Positions 17,147 to 28,108 of a stretch of DNA of 64,000 bases are shown in pieces. Position numbers and translations under genes: made by a program. This stretch comes from Blattabacterium cuenoti (GTDB lineage: Bacteria; Bacteroidota; Bacteroidia; Flavobacteriales; Blattabacteriaceae), in NCBI RefSeq assembly GCF_014251595.1, contig NZ_CP059192.1, positions 544,468-608,467 on the forward strand. Reading direction: 5' to 3'. The notes under the pieces were generated by a model. That model had not been told where the DNA came from. It worked only from the letters and a program-made list of their open reading frames with translations, and searched no databases. Each line of letters opens with the position of its first letter. Position 1 is the first letter of the stretch.

Positions 17147-18066
17147 ATGAAAAAATCTTCGTTTCCGGCAAAAATATTATTATTTGGAGAATACGGAATT
17201 TTGATAAACTCAAGTGGACTTTCGATCCCCCATAATATTTATAAAGGAACTTTAAAGATTCATTCTGAATTTAACAAAGATATTTTATATTCCAATTATG
17301 AAATTGGAAAATTTTATAATTTTTTATTCGAAAAAAAAAACAAATTTCAGCAAAACTAAATTTAAATAAACTATATAAAGATATACAAAAAGGAATATTT
17401 TTTCATTCAAATATTCCTAAAGGATATGGAGTGGGAAGTTCAGGAGCGTTAGTCGCTGCTATTTATGATAAATATGCAAAAAATAAGTTAAGAAAATGTT
17501 TCACAAAACATATCATAATATTAAAAAATATATTTAGTCAAATGGAATCTTTTTTTCACGGTCAAAGTTCTGGAATTGATCCTTTAATTTGTTATTTAAA
17601 TAAACCTTTACTTATTCGATCTAAAACGGATATTTCCATAATAGATATTCCAAAAAAAAATCAAGGAAAAGGAGGTATTTTTTTATTAAATTCTGGAATT
17701 CCTAGTCAAACTAATTATATGATCAAATTTTTTTTTAGAAAACTAAAACATGATAAATTCAAAAAAACTATCATTGTCGAATTTTTAAAATATAATGAAA
17801 AATGTATTGAAGCTTTTTTAAAGAAAGATTTTCAAATTTTGTTGAAAAATATAAAACTATTATCCATTTGGATTTTTAATCATTTTCGATTTATGATTCC
17901 CCATAATTTTTTGAAAATATGGAAATATGGAATATATAATAATATTTATTATTTAAAACTATGTGGTTCTGGAGGAGGGGGATTTATTTTAGGTTTTACA
18001 CCAAATTATGATTTATCTCGAAATAAATTGAAACAATATGCGATGGAAATACTTTTTCATTTTTAA
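17147..18066 (+). CDS. Mevalonate kinase, frameshifted at a 10-A tract
   Basis: Mevalonate kinase (GHMP superfamily) phosphorylates mevalonate on the way to isopentenyl diphosphate. Part one (17147-17359) starts FPAKILLFGEYGILINSSGL, the flavobacterial mevalonate kinase N-terminus. It runs out of frame at ten A residues (17331-17340) and stops at TAA 17357. In the next frame the protein continues without a stop from 17341 (QISAKLNLNKLYKDIQKG), through the ATP-binding motif IPKGYGVGSSGALVAA, FFHGQSSGIDPLICYL, and the C-terminal LCGSGGGGFILGFT. Eleven or eight A residues would restore one full-length enzyme of about 306 residues. All GHMP motifs are intact, so selection seems to act on the whole chain. 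Transcriptional slippage on the A tract may rescue it; a recent pseudogene or sequencing error is the alternative. Confidence 0.85.
17331..17340 (+). repeat. 10-A homopolymer at the mevalonate kinase frameshift
   Basis: Ten consecutive A residues preceded by G and followed by C. The upstream frame enters it as GAA AAA AAA AAC and the downstream frame resumes at CAA (17341). This is the exact point at which the two halves of the kinase change frame. Confidence 0.9.
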
Positions 18067-18077
18067 TTCATTTTTTT

Positions 18078-18782
18078 ATGCATCACAAAATTAGATTAAA
18101 CCATTACTTATCTAATGCAGGAATTTCTTCCAGAAGAAAAGCAGATCAATTAATTCAATCTGGAGCAATAGAAGTTAATGGTAAACCTGTTTTCAAATTA
18201 GGAACTGTTATTTCTACAAAGGATGTAGTTAGATATTTTGGATCCAAAATTAAATATCAAAATAAAATTTATTTATTGCTGAATAAACCTAAAGGTTTTA
18301 TTACAACGACACGAGATCAATTTCACAGAAAAACAGTCATGGATTTAATTCCCTGTTTTTATGGATATAGAATTTTTCCTGTAGGAAGACTAGATAATTC
18401 TACCACAGGTGTTTTACTTCTAACAAATGATGGATATATAGCTGAAAAATTAACTCATCCTAAATATCGCATAAAAAAAATATATAATGTATCATTAAAT
18501 AAAAAAATTAAAAATGAGGATTTAGATAAAATAAGAAAAGGAAAAATCTATCTAAAAGAAGGAAAAGTCAAAGTTATTTTTATAAAAAAAAACGCTTCTA
18601 ATCAACTAGAAATCGGATTATACATAGGATGGAATCGGGTCATAAAACGAATATTTAAAAAACTCAATTATCAAGTCACTCGATTGGATCGAATTAATTT
18701 TGGCGGACTTTCCAAAAAAAATATTAAAATAGGAAACTGGTGTCTTTTGAAAAAAAAAGAAATAGAAAATATTACTAAATAA
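18078..18782 (+). CDS. RsuA/RluB-family pseudouridine synthase
   Basis: A 234-residue enzyme that converts a uridine in ribosomal RNA to pseudouridine. It has an N-terminal S4 RNA-binding domain (IRLNHYLSNAGISSRRKADQ, residues 4-23) and the catalytic domain with the aspartate block FPVGRLDNSTTGVLLLTNDG (about residue 100). Later blocks IGWNRVIKRIFKKL and VTRLDRINFGGL are typical of the RsuA/RluB/E/F group. The exact target base cannot be deduced. It follows the mevalonate kinase by 11 bases and is followed by aroQ. Confidence 0.92.
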   Translation: MHHKIRLNHYLSNAGISSRRKADQLIQSGAIEVNGKPVFKLGTVISTKDVVRYFGSKIKYQNKIYLLLNKPKGFITTTRDQFHRKTVMDLIPCFYGYRIFPVGRLDNSTTGVLLLTNDGYIAEKLTHPKYRIKKIYNVSLNKKIKNEDLDKIRKGKIYLKEGKVKVIFIKKNASNQLEIGLYIGWNRVIKRIFKKLNYQVTRLDRINFGGLSKKNIKIGNWCLLKKKEIENITK

Positions 18783-18799
18783 ATAATAATAATTATTCC

Positions 18800-19222
18800 A
18801 TGAAACAAATAACCATTATTAATGGTCCTAATTTAAACCTTTTAGGAATAAGAGAACCTGAATTATACGGAAATGAAAATTTCTTAGATTATCTTAATAA
18901 ATTAAAAAAAAAACTTTCTTATGAAATAGATATTAGTTATTATCAAAGTAATAGTGAAGGAAAAATTATAGACATTCTACAAAATGTAGGATTTAAATCG
19001 GATGGAATTCTACTTAACGCAGGAGCTTACTCTCATACATCTATAGGAATTTCGGATGCTGTAAAATCCATTTCCATTCCTGTCATAGAAATCCATATTT
19101 CTAACATTTATTCTAGAGAATCTTTTAGAAAAAAATCGTATCTTTCTCCTGTTTGCAATGGTACTATTTTTGGTTTTGGATTAAAATCTTATGAATTAGG
19201 AATTATAAGTTTTTGTTTATGA
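18800..19222 (+). CDS. aroQ: 3-dehydroquinate dehydratase, type II
   Basis: AroQ performs the third step of the shikimate pathway, supporting aromatic amino acid synthesis. The 140-residue protein has the type II marks ITIINGPNLNLLGIREPELYG at the N-terminus with the catalytic tyrosine, then NAGAYSHTSIGISDAV, and the conserved IEIHISNIYSRESFR with the catalytic histidine. Length is typical of the dodecameric enzyme. Its last 20 bases overlap the end of the convergent engB gene. Confidence 0.97.
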   Translation: MKQITIINGPNLNLLGIREPELYGNENFLDYLNKLKKKLSYEIDISYYQSNSEGKIIDILQNVGFKSDGILLNAGAYSHTSIGISDAVKSISIPVIEIHISNIYSRESFRKKSYLSPVCNGTIFGFGLKSYELGIISFCL

Positions 19223-19808
19223 TATAAAGATCATTTAATTTTTTGATGTATCGAATTATCTCATTAATTCCATATTTATTTTTAACGGATACTGTAAACC
19301 ACATAGGCATAAAACAACCATTTTTATTCATTTTATTAATATAAAAAGAAATATTTTTATTAAAAAGTCTATAATTTTTTAATTTATCTATTTTTGTAAA
19401 CACAATACAAAAACGCATTTTTGTATCATTTAATTTTTGTATGAAATTTAAATCGATTTCTTGTATAAGAAATCGACAATCTATTAATAAAAATGAAAAA
19501 ACAATATTTTTTTTATGAAAAATATAATCTGTAATTAATTTTTGTGTTTTTTTTTTATTTTTTTTTACATAAAAAAATCCATAACCTGGAAAATCTATTA
19601 AATACCATTTATGATTTATTAAAAAATAATTTATGCCTTGTGTTCTTCCAGGGCAAGAAGAAATCTTCGCTATTTTTTTTTTAGCTATGCTATTTATTAA
19701 ACTAGATTTTCCGACATTAGAACGTCCCATAAAAGCATATTCTGGAATATGATGATTATGATTTATGTCTTTAAAACTGCCTTTAAATTTTACAGAAAAA
19801 ATTTTCAT
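19203..19808 (-). CDS. engB: Ribosome biogenesis GTPase EngB (YsxC)
   Basis: EngB is a small essential GTPase for large-subunit ribosome assembly. G motifs are clear: G1 MGRSNVGKSSLINSIA, G3 DFPGYGFF and G4 FTKIDKLKN. I chose the ATG at 19808 (MKIFSVKFKG); the frame is open upstream to a TTG at 19820, but that would only extend deeper into the preceding hydrolase gene. Even so it overlaps that gene by 26 bases. The 3' end overlaps aroQ by 20 bases on the other strand. The protein is about 201 residues, normal for the family. Confidence 0.94.
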   Translation of the reverse strand: MKIFSVKFKGSFKDINHNHHIPEYAFMGRSNVGKSSLINSIAKKKIAKISSCPGRTQGINYFLINHKWYLIDFPGYGFFYVKKNKKKTQKLITDYIFHKKNIVFSFLLIDCRFLIQEIDLNFIQKLNDTKMRFCIVFTKIDKLKNYRLFNKNISFYINKMNKNGCFMPMWFTVSVKNKYGINEIIRYIKKLNDLYIINKNL

Positions 19809-20577
19809 GATTAAAATCAAATTTAGAAAGCCATTTTTCCAATATATTTATGAATATTTTGGGGTGTTCCATCATCGGAACATGTCCACATTTATCTATC
19901 CAATATAATTCTGAATGAGGTAGTAATCTATGAAATTCTTTCGCTACTTCTGGAGGCGTGACATGATCTTGTTTTCCCCAAATTAAACAAATAGGTTGAT
20001 GAATCACAGATAAATCTTTAGACATATTATATTTCATTGCACTTTTTGCCATATATAAAGTTTTAATTCCTTTTTTTTTATCATTTACAATATGAAAGAC
20101 TTCATCAACTAATTCTTTGGTAGCTATATTAGGATCATAAAATACTTCTTGTGATTTTTTCCTAATATATTCATAATTTTCTCTTTTCGGAAAAGCATCT
20201 CCAAAAGCTTTTTCGAACAAACCGGAACTTCCTGTTAAAACTACAGAATGTACTAAATCTATTCTTTTTTTTGCTATGATTAAAGCAATATGTCCACCAA
20301 GAGAATTTCCTATTAAAGTCGCTTTTTTAATTTCTATTGCCATTAAAAATTGAGTGATATATTTAGATATATTATAGATATTAGTCAAAAACAATGGCAT
20401 ATTATAAAGAGGCAATGAAGGAATGATGACTTGATAACCTTTTTTTGGAAAAAAATCCAAAATAGCTTTGAAATTGCTTAACCCCCCCATTAAACCATGA
20501 AGCAAAATCAAAGGGTGACCTTTTCCTTTCTTTATATGAGGAAACTTTTTTTCTTTATGATCAATAAGATTAAGCAT
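19783..20577 (-). CDS. Alpha/beta-fold hydrolase
   Basis: A 264-residue cytoplasmic hydrolase. The oxyanion region (GHPLILLHGLMGGLSNF, residues 20-36), the nucleophile elbow IGNSLGGHIAL with Ser near residue 93, the acid in ICLIWGKQDHVTPPEV and the histidine in KCGHVPMMEHP form a full catalytic triad. This pattern is like esterases and C-C hydrolases of the MhpC/BioH type. Substrate is unknown; BioH-like or menaquinone-related roles are possible but unsupported. It lies between rnc and engB on the same strand and overlaps engB. Confidence 0.88.
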   Translation of the reverse strand: MLNLIDHKEKKFPHIKKGKGHPLILLHGLMGGLSNFKAILDFFPKKGYQVIIPSLPLYNMPLFLTNIYNISKYITQFLMAIEIKKATLIGNSLGGHIALIIAKKRIDLVHSVVLTGSSGLFEKAFGDAFPKRENYEYIRKKSQEVFYDPNIATKELVDEVFHIVNDKKKGIKTLYMAKSAMKYNMSKDLSVIHQPICLIWGKQDHVTPPEVAKEFHRLLPHSELYWIDKCGHVPMMEHPKIFINILEKWLSKFDFNHENFFCKI

Positions 20578-20625
20578 AACATCATAGAATTTTCTTTTTC
20601 CTTATTTTTTTTTATGTTTATGTTT

Positions 20626-21360
20626 TTATTTTTGACATTGTTTCTGAACAATAAAATAAGCTTCTTTAGCCGCAATTTCTTCTGATTTTTTTTTAGAAGA
20701 ACCCTTTCCTTTAGTTTGAATTCCACATTTTGATATTGTACATTCAGATAAATAAATAATTTTATTTTTACTTGAATCTTCTCTAAAAGTTTTAAAGTTT
20801 ATAAAAAACTTATTTTTTTGAGACCATTCTATAATCCATACTTTATAACTAAAAATTTCATTTTGTAACTTATATATATTTACATGAATATGTAAAATTT
20901 TTTTATGTATAAAATTTTCACACGCTTGATATCCTAACTCCAAATAAATGAATCCTATTAAAGCTTCAAGTGTATTCCCCAGTATATTATTATCAAATAT
21001 CATAGATTTATCGGAAAAAATATTATCAATAGATAATTTCCTAGAAATTTCATTTAAATTTCTTCTACATACAATTTGAGATCGTATTTGAGTTAATTCA
21101 CCTTCTTTTTTTTCAGGAAATTTTTCATACAAAAAATGTGATATGATAGAATTTAATATAGAATCGCCCAAAAATTCTAATCTTTGAAAATTAATAGAAT
21201 AACTTTGATTAAAGTTTCTTTTTTTTGTAGAAAAACTATATATAAATGTTTCCTTTAAAAATTTTGTATTTTTAGGACAAAAACCTAATATTTTTATCAA
21301 TACACTAATTAATACAGAATCGTTTTTTTTTTCAAAAAAAGTGCTATTATCAGATAACAT
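20626..21360 (-). CDS. rnc: Ribonuclease III
   Basis: RNase III cleaves double-stranded RNA, including rRNA precursors. The 244-residue protein has the signature block QRLEFLGDSILNSIISHFLY (about residue 60), with the catalytic Glu and Asp, and the second acidic block GNTLEALIGFIYLELG (about 124). A diverged double-stranded RNA-binding domain ends with GSSKKKSEEIAAKEAY. The start overlaps the end of fabF by 11 bases; acpP-fabF-rnc is a common bacterial order. Confidence 0.93.
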   Translation of the reverse strand: MLSDNSTFFEKKNDSVLISVLIKILGFCPKNTKFLKETFIYSFSTKKRNFNQSYSINFQRLEFLGDSILNSIISHFLYEKFPEKKEGELTQIRSQIVCRRNLNEISRKLSIDNIFSDKSMIFDNNILGNTLEALIGFIYLELGYQACENFIHKKILHIHVNIYKLQNEIFSYKVWIIEWSQKNKFFINFKTFREDSSKNKIIYLSECTISKCGIQTKGKGSSKKKSEEIAAKEAYFIVQKQCQK

Positions 21361-22615
21361 TTATTTTTTTAAATAAAATACAAACATTATGTCCTCCAAA
21401 ACCGAAAGTATTGCATATACTAATTTTGACTTCTTTTTTTATTGCTTGATTTGGAGTTAAATTAATTTTGGGGTCTATATTTTCATCTACATGAAACAAG
21501 TTTATAGTTGGAGGAATAATCCCTTTTGTTAAAGGAAGAATAGAAGCGATTGCTTCTATTGCCCCAGCAGCCCCTAATAAATGTCCCGTCATAGACTTTG
21601 TTGAATTAATATTTATATTATATATATTTTCATGAAATACTTCTTGAATAGCTTTTATTTCTGCAATATCTCCTAATCTGGTAGATGTTCCATGAGAATT
21701 AATATGATCTACTTTTTTAGATTCAATATTGGCATCTTGAATCGCAGATTTCATAGCTAAAACAATTCCTTTTCCTTCCGGATGAGGAGCTGTAATGTGG
21801 TAAGCATCACCAGACATTCCTACTCCTCCTATTTCAGCATATATATTAGCTCCTCTTTCTTGAGCATGTTTATATTCTTCAAGAATAAGACATCCAGCTC
21901 CTTCTCCTAACACAAATCCATCTCTATTTTCATCAAAAGGACGTGATGCTGTTTGATAATCTTCATTTCTTGTAGATAAAGCATGTAAAGCATTAAAACC
22001 ACCTACTCCACTTTGTGTAATAGCGGCTTCAGATCCTCCAGTAACCATAATATCAGCTTTTCCTAAACATATTAGATGGTAAGCATCTACAATTGCATTA
22101 GAAGATGATGCACAAGCAGATACCGTAGCATAGTTAGGACCATGAAGTCCATAATTCATAGAAATAAAACCAGCAGTAATATCTATAAGCATTTTTGGAA
22201 TAAAAAACGGACTAAATCTAGGATATTTTCCACCATGTACATAATCGGAAATAGATTCTTCTAAATTCAAAAGACCTCCAATTCCAGACGCCCAAATAAC
22301 TCCTATTCTTTCTTTTTTTTCTTTTGAAAAATTGATTCCACTATTTTTTATCGCTTCTTCAGAAGAAATAATGCCATATTGTGCACAAGGATCTAATTTT
22401 CGTATTTCTTTTTTATTGAAAAAAATACTGGGATTATAATTTTTTAATTCACAAGCAAATTTAGTCTTATATTTTTTAGTATCAAAATAAGTAATAGGAG
22501 CACAACCATTTTTTCCGTGAACAAGAGAACCCCAAAATTCTTCAACAGTATTTCCGATAGGAGTAATAGACCCAATTCCAGTAACGACTACTTTTTTTAA
22601 TTCCTCCATATACAT
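21350..22615 (-). CDS. fabF: Beta-ketoacyl-ACP synthase II
   Basis: FabF elongates acyl-ACP chains in fatty acid synthesis. The 421-residue protein has the N-terminal VVVTGIGSITPIGNT, the nucleophilic cysteine in VSACASSSNAIVDAY (about 165), the histidines in INSHGTSTRLGD and STKSMTGHLLGAAGA, and the glycine-rich end CNTFGFGGHN. Two in-frame ATGs are possible, 22615 and 22609 (MEELKK); the second fits family N-termini slightly better. It follows acpP by 25 bases. Confidence 0.97.
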   Translation of the reverse strand: MYMEELKKVVVTGIGSITPIGNTVEEFWGSLVHGKNGCAPITYFDTKKYKTKFACELKNYNPSIFFNKKEIRKLDPCAQYGIISSEEAIKNSGINFSKEKKERIGVIWASGIGGLLNLEESISDYVHGGKYPRFSPFFIPKMLIDITAGFISMNYGLHGPNYATVSACASSSNAIVDAYHLICLGKADIMVTGGSEAAITQSGVGGFNALHALSTRNEDYQTASRPFDENRDGFVLGEGAGCLILEEYKHAQERGANIYAEIGGVGMSGDAYHITAPHPEGKGIVLAMKSAIQDANIESKKVDHINSHGTSTRLGDIAEIKAIQEVFHENIYNININSTKSMTGHLLGAAGAIEAIASILPLTKGIIPPTINLFHVDENIDPKINLTPNQAIKKEVKISICNTFGFGGHNVCILFKKINVI

Positions 22616-22640
22616 AATAAATACATAAAATGCATTTGTT

Positions 22641-22910
22641 TCAATCCGTTTTTTTTTCTTCTTCGCTATTTTTTTCCATTAAAAGACTTTCTATAGCGTG
22701 TACGGCTTCACCTACTGTTGTGATTTTTTCAGCCTTTTCATCCGAAATACTAATATTAAATTCTTTCTCAAACTCCATAATAAGTTCTACTATATCTAGA
22801 GAATCTGCTCCTAAATCGTTAGTAAAACTAGCATTAGGAGTTATATCATTTTCTTCTATACTTAATTTTTCTACAATAAGAGCATTTACTTTGGATGCAA
22901 TATCAGACAT
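22641..22910 (-). CDS. acpP: Acyl carrier protein
   Basis: ACP carries growing acyl chains on a phosphopantetheine arm. The arm attaches to Ser37 in the motif [14 protein letters not shown] chose the ATG at 22910 (MSDIASKV), which matches ACP N-termini. The frame is open to an ATG at 22961, but the extra 17 residues ([17 protein letters not shown]) contain the -7 element and are not ACP-like. The 89-residue protein is acidic, with an unusually long charged tail ([11 protein letters not shown]). It leads the acpP-fabF-rnc run. Confidence 0.96.
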   Translation of the reverse strand: MSDIASKVNALIVEKLSIEENDITPNASFTNDLGADSLDIVELIMEFEKEFNISISDEKAEKITTVGEAVHAIESLLMEKNSEEEKKTD

Positions 22911-22934
22911 AGATTCATAATTTTTTTTATGATA

Positions 22935-22942
22935 CAAAATTA
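22935..22942 (-). promoter_or_regulatory. -7 element upstream of acpP
   Basis: The minus strand reads TAATTTTG, an exact TAnnTTTG, 25 bases before the acpP ATG at 22910. A weak -33 (TTTA, 22968-22965) is 22 bases away. It supports the shorter acpP start. Confidence 0.45.
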
Positions 22943-22964
22943 GTAAACTTTTGTAAATCATATA

Positions 22965-22972
22965 TAAATTTG
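22965..22972 (+). promoter_or_regulatory. -7 element upstream of pckA
   Basis: TAAATTTG, an exact TAnnTTTG, lies 30 bases before the pckA ATG at 23002. No -33 TTTG at standard spacing is seen. It is back to back with the acpP element, so the 91-base gap holds two divergent promoters. Confidence 0.4.
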
Positions 22973-23001
22973 CTTTAATCGTAAATAGTACATGATATAT
23001 T

Positions 23002-24585
23002 ATGATCTCTTTGTCTCTAGAAAATTATGGAATTTTTAATTCTTTATACAATTGGCAATTAACGCCTCATAAATTACAAAAAATTATTCTTCATAATAAA
23101 ATGGGAGTAGAAACTGAATCCGGAGTTTTATCCGTAAAAACAGGTTTCTTCACTGGAAGATCTCCCAAAGATCGATTTATTGTAAAAGATAATATTACAA
23201 AATCAACAATTTGGTGGGATGAAAAATTCAATCAATCTTTTGATTCAGAAAAATTTGATGGATTATATCAAAAAGTAACCCAATATTTATCAGGAAAAAC
23301 ATTATATGTTCGAGATGGATATCTTTGTTCCGATAAACGTTATCAATTGAATGTTCGTTCTATTAGTGAATATCCATGGTCTGATCTGTTTATTTATAAT
23401 TTATTTTTAAGATTTGAAAAGTTAGAAAAAATTATACCAGATTGGTTATTATTATGTGCTCCAGGATTTTTAGCCAATCCTGTAAAAGATGGGACACGAA
23501 ATAAAAATTTTTCTATATTAAATTTTTCTAAGAAAATAATCCTAATTGGAGGATCAGGATATACAGGTGAAATTAAAAAATCCATATTTTCTGTTTTAAA
23601 TTTTATACTTCCTATGTATAAAAATGTTTTTCCGATGCATTGTTCTGTAAATGTGGGGAAACATAAAAAAGACACAGCTTTATTTTTTGGTTTATCTGGA
23701 ACAGGAAAAACTACTATTTCTAATGACATAAATAGAAATTTGGTAGGAGATGATGAACATGGATGGACTTATGATAATATTGTATTTAATTTTGAAGGAG
23801 GGTGTTATGCTAAAATATTGGGTATTTCTAAACAAAATGAACCTATGATTTATCATGCTATAAAAAAAGGAGCTCTATTGGAAAACGTAATTTTCAAAAA
23901 AAACACTAGAAAAGTAGATTTTTCGAATGACGCCATTACTCAAAATATAAGAGTAAGTTACCCTATTTATTTTATAAATAATATAGAGAAAAAACTATTA
24001 TCTTCCAATATTAAAAATATTTTTTTTCTCACATATGATGCTTTTGGAGTATTGCCACCTATATCTAAACTGAATAAAACGCAATCTTCTTATTATTTTT
24101 TATTAGGATATACTTCTAAAGTTGCTGGGACTGAATTAAATATTCAACAACCAAAAGCAACTTTTTCTTCTTGTTTTGGAGCTCCATTTATGCCTTTACA
24201 TCCCGTTCATTATACAAAAATGTTTATGAAAAAATTAGAGAATACTGAAATAAATGTTTGGATGGTCAATACGGGATTGATATCGGGAGGATATTCATAT
24301 GGATATAGAATAAAATTAGATGATACACGTAAAATAATTCAAAGTGCTTTGAATGGTTCTTTATCAGAAGTTTCTTACGAAAAATATCCTATTTTTAATT
24401 TTCAAATACCAAAATATTGTCCAGGTGTATCTTATAATATATTGAACCCTAAATTTTTATGGAAAAATGAAAAAACATATCAAAATAAAGTGAAAATACT
24501 GGCAGAAAAATTTATTCGACATTTTGATATATATAGACAATATATAGACGAAGATATTTTATCTGGAGGGCCTATTTTAGAATAA
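23002..24585 (+). CDS. pckA: Phosphoenolpyruvate carboxykinase (ATP)
   Basis: PckA interconverts oxaloacetate and phosphoenolpyruvate, linking the TCA cycle to sugar synthesis. The 527-residue protein has the ATP-type signatures: [11 protein letters not shown] (about 51), the kinase-1a P-loop [13 protein letters not shown] (about 229), the metal-binding LVGDDEHGW, and [11 protein letters not shown] near residue 430. It fits a symbiont that makes sugars from amino-acid carbon. The stop is nine bases from the stop of convergent ribE. Confidence 0.97.
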   Translation: MISLSLENYGIFNSLYNWQLTPHKLQKIILHNKMGVETESGVLSVKTGFFTGRSPKDRFIVKDNITKSTIWWDEKFNQSFDSEKFDGLYQKVTQYLSGKTLYVRDGYLCSDKRYQLNVRSISEYPWSDLFIYNLFLRFEKLEKIIPDWLLLCAPGFLANPVKDGTRNKNFSILNFSKKIILIGGSGYTGEIKKSIFSVLNFILPMYKNVFPMHCSVNVGKHKKDTALFFGLSGTGKTTISNDINRNLVGDDEHGWTYDNIVFNFEGGCYAKILGISKQNEPMIYHAIKKGALLENVIFKKNTRKVDFSNDAITQNIRVSYPIYFINNIEKKLLSSNIKNIFFLTYDAFGVLPPISKLNKTQSSYYFLLGYTSKVAGTELNIQQPKATFSSCFGAPFMPLHPVHYTKMFMKKLENTEINVWMVNTGLISGGYSYGYRIKLDDTRKIIQSALNGSLSEVSYEKYPIFNFQIPKYCPGVSYNILNPKFLWKNEKTYQNKVKILAEKFIRHFDIYRQYIDEDILSGGPILE

Positions 24586-24593
24586 GTAAAATT

Positions 24594-25196
24594 TTAAGTT
24601 TTTTTACAATAATGTTGTATACGTTTTTGAACATATTTTCCTAAAATATCAAACTCTACGTTTACAACATCATCGATCTTATTTAAATGAAGATTGGTTT
24701 TTTCATAAGTATAAGGAATAATAGATACGTTAAATATATATTGAGTACATGTTACTATAGTCAGACTTATTCCATTAATAGCAATAGAACCTTTTTCTAC
24801 AACTACATAATCCAATTTTTTTTTAGATTTAAAAAAAAATAACCAACTTCCATTTCTATTTTCAATCTTAATAATTTTAGCAATTGTATCGATATGTCCT
24901 TGAACTATATGTCCATTTAACCTTTCATGTAATATTATTCCTCTTTCTAAATTTATTTCATCTTGAATCTTTAAAAAATTTAAATTCGTACATAATAAAG
25001 TTTCTTCAGAAGCTATGACTGAATAAGTTTTTTTATTGATATTCATAACACTTAAACATATTCCATTGTGACAAATACTTTGATTGATTTTAATTTCGTT
25101 ATTTAAAAATGGATTATTGAAAGTGATATATAGATTGTTTTTTTCACGATTTATTTGATGCACTTTTGTAGTACATTCTACGATGCCAGTAAACAT
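24594..25196 (-). CDS. ribE: Riboflavin synthase, alpha chain
   Basis: RibE dismutates two lumazine molecules to riboflavin. The 200-residue protein shows the two repeated barrels. The first starts MFTGIVECTTKVHQI and includes SICHNGICLSVM; the second starts GHIVQGHIDTIAKI and includes KGSIAINGISLTIV. That internal duplication is diagnostic. The upstream gap to pdxA is only 46 bases, too short for an FMN riboswitch. ribF at 28 kb uses the product. Confidence 0.96.
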   Translation of the reverse strand: MFTGIVECTTKVHQINREKNNLYITFNNPFLNNEIKINQSICHNGICLSVMNINKKTYSVIASEETLLCTNLNFLKIQDEINLERGIILHERLNGHIVQGHIDTIAKIIKIENRNGSWLFFFKSKKKLDYVVVEKGSIAINGISLTIVTCTQYIFNVSIIPYTYEKTNLHLNKIDDVVNVEFDILGKYVQKRIQHYCKKT

Positions 25197-25242
25197 AAAT
25201 AAATATAAATCATTAATAATCTTTTAAAATTAATTATATAAT

Positions 25243-26283
25243 ATGAATTATAGAAAAAAAAAAATTAAAGTGGGATTCACTACAGGAGACATTAACGGAA
25301 TAGGAATAGAGATTTTTTTAAAAGTATGTTGTAAAAAAAATATTTTAGATTTTTTTACTCCAATATTATTTGGATCTACTAAATTATGTTTTTTTTATAA
25401 AAAAATTTTAAATATGGAAATCAATAATATACGAGAAATAAAAAATTTTAAAGAAGTGTCTGATTATAAAATCAATGTATTTAACATATGGAAAGAAGAC
25501 ATCAAATTTGAATCTATAAGAATTAATCATCCTGAATCCGGAAAATATCCTATTTTATCCTTAAAAAAAGCTGTAAAAGCTTTAAAAGAAGGAAAAATAG
25601 ATGTACTTGTAACAGCACCAGTCAATAAAAAATGCATGAATTTTAAAAATTTTTCATTTATAGGTCATACTGAGTATCTACAAAATGTTTTAGAAGGAGA
25701 ATCATTAATGTTGATGATTCATGACATTTTAAAAATTGCCTTAGTCACCAATCATTTACCCTTAAAAAAGATAAGTTCAGAATTAAATATAAAAAAAATA
25801 ATAAAATCAATTAAAATTTTACATCAATCTATGATCATTGATTTTTCTGTAGAAAAACCTAAAATTGCGGTTTTAGGATGCAATCCTCATTCAAGTGATA
25901 ATGGACTAATAGGAAATGAAGAAAAAACAAAAATTAAACCCGCTATTGATAATTTGTTTCAAAAAAAAGGATGGTTAATTTTCGGACCTTATTCTTCGGA
26001 TAGTTTTTTTGGAAATCAAAGTTATATAAATTTCGACGCTATTTTAGCTATGTATCATGATCAAGGATTAATTCCTTTTAAAACATTAACTTTTAATCAA
26101 GGAGTTAATTTTACAGCTGGACTTTCTCACATACGAACATCTCCCGATCATGGAGTTGCTTATGATATAGCTAAAAAAGGAATCGCTAATGAAAATTCAT
26201 TCGAGGAAGCCATCTTTCATGCTATAAAAATATTCAAAAATAGAAAAGAATATATGAAATTGAGTTCATCCAAATTATCATAA
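25243..26283 (+). CDS. pdxA: 4-hydroxythreonine-4-phosphate dehydrogenase
   Basis: PdxA oxidises 4-phosphohydroxy-L-threonine in the DXP-dependent vitamin B6 pathway. The 346-residue protein has GFTTGDINGIGIEIFL near the N-terminus, TAPVNKKCMN, the metal-binding block SFIGHTEYLQNVL, and the C-terminal LAMYHDQGLIPFKTL and GLSHIRTSPDHGVAYDIA. An 11-A tract (25254-25264) sits in codons 4-8 and is in frame. The last six bases overlap the end of convergent atpC. pdxH at 55 kb acts later in the same pathway. Confidence 0.96.
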   Translation: MNYRKKKIKVGFTTGDINGIGIEIFLKVCCKKNILDFFTPILFGSTKLCFFYKKILNMEINNIREIKNFKEVSDYKINVFNIWKEDIKFESIRINHPESGKYPILSLKKAVKALKEGKIDVLVTAPVNKKCMNFKNFSFIGHTEYLQNVLEGESLMLMIHDILKIALVTNHLPLKKISSELNIKKIIKSIKILHQSMIIDFSVEKPKIAVLGCNPHSSDNGLIGNEEKTKIKPAIDNLFQKKGWLIFGPYSSDSFFGNQSYINFDAILAMYHDQGLIPFKTLTFNQGVNFTAGLSHIRTSPDHGVAYDIAKKGIANENSFEEAIFHAIKIFKNRKEYMKLSSSKLS

Positions 26284-26514
26284 AATTATAACAACCATAT
26301 TTTTTTTTACTTGTAAAATACCACCTAATATTTGAATTTCCTTTTTTTTTTTATCTTTTTCTAATTGTAATTTTAAAAAACCATTTTTTAATATAGAAAT
26401 AAATGGAGCATGATCTTTCAAGATTTGAAAATATCCATAATAGCCAGGTGCTATAATAGAAATTATATCTCCTTGATACAAAATTTTACGGGAACTAATA
26501 ATTTTTATTTTCAT
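26278..26514 (-). CDS. atpC: F1 ATP synthase, epsilon subunit (beta domain only)
   Basis: The epsilon subunit is part of the central stalk. This 78-residue protein has only the N-terminal beta-sandwich (IISSRKILYQGDIISIIAPG, FQILKDHAPFISIL, LGGILQVKKN). The C-terminal pair of helices that can inhibit ATP hydrolysis in other bacteria is missing. Short epsilon subunits also occur in other Bacteroidetes, so this need not be a recent loss. It follows atpD by four bases. Confidence 0.92.
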   Translation of the reverse strand: MKIKIISSRKILYQGDIISIIAPGYYGYFQILKDHAPFISILKNGFLKLQLEKDKKKKEIQILGGILQVKKNMVVIIL

Positions 26515-26518
26515 AAAT

Positions 26519-28030
<1,512 letters not shown>

Positions 28031-28065
28031 CTAGTCTTTTCTTTTTTTTAAAACATTTCTACAAT

Positions 28066-28073
28066 TATATTTG
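28066..28073 (+). promoter_or_regulatory. -7 element upstream of ribF
   Basis: TATATTTG, an exact TAnnTTTG, lies 35 bases before the ribF start in the 78-base gap divergent from atpD. A clear -33 TTTG is not visible. Confidence 0.4.
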
Positions 28074-28108
28074 CAATTGTAAATGTAAGAGAAAAAAAGA
28101 CAAAAATT

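Noticed and set aside
20497..20726. Small frames on both strands around the hydrolase start (for example 20532-20726 minus).
   Set aside because: They overlap the rnc end and the hydrolase start in other frames and are low-complexity lysine or phenylalanine runs.
22630..22920. Plus-strand open frame covering acpP.
   Set aside because: It is the antisense shadow of the acyl carrier protein gene; serine-rich translation with no recognisable motif.
25197..25242. Possible FMN riboswitch before ribE, or one before ribF (28031-28108).
   Set aside because: The gaps are 46 and 78 bases, too short for the element, and no conserved FMN-aptamer bases are present.
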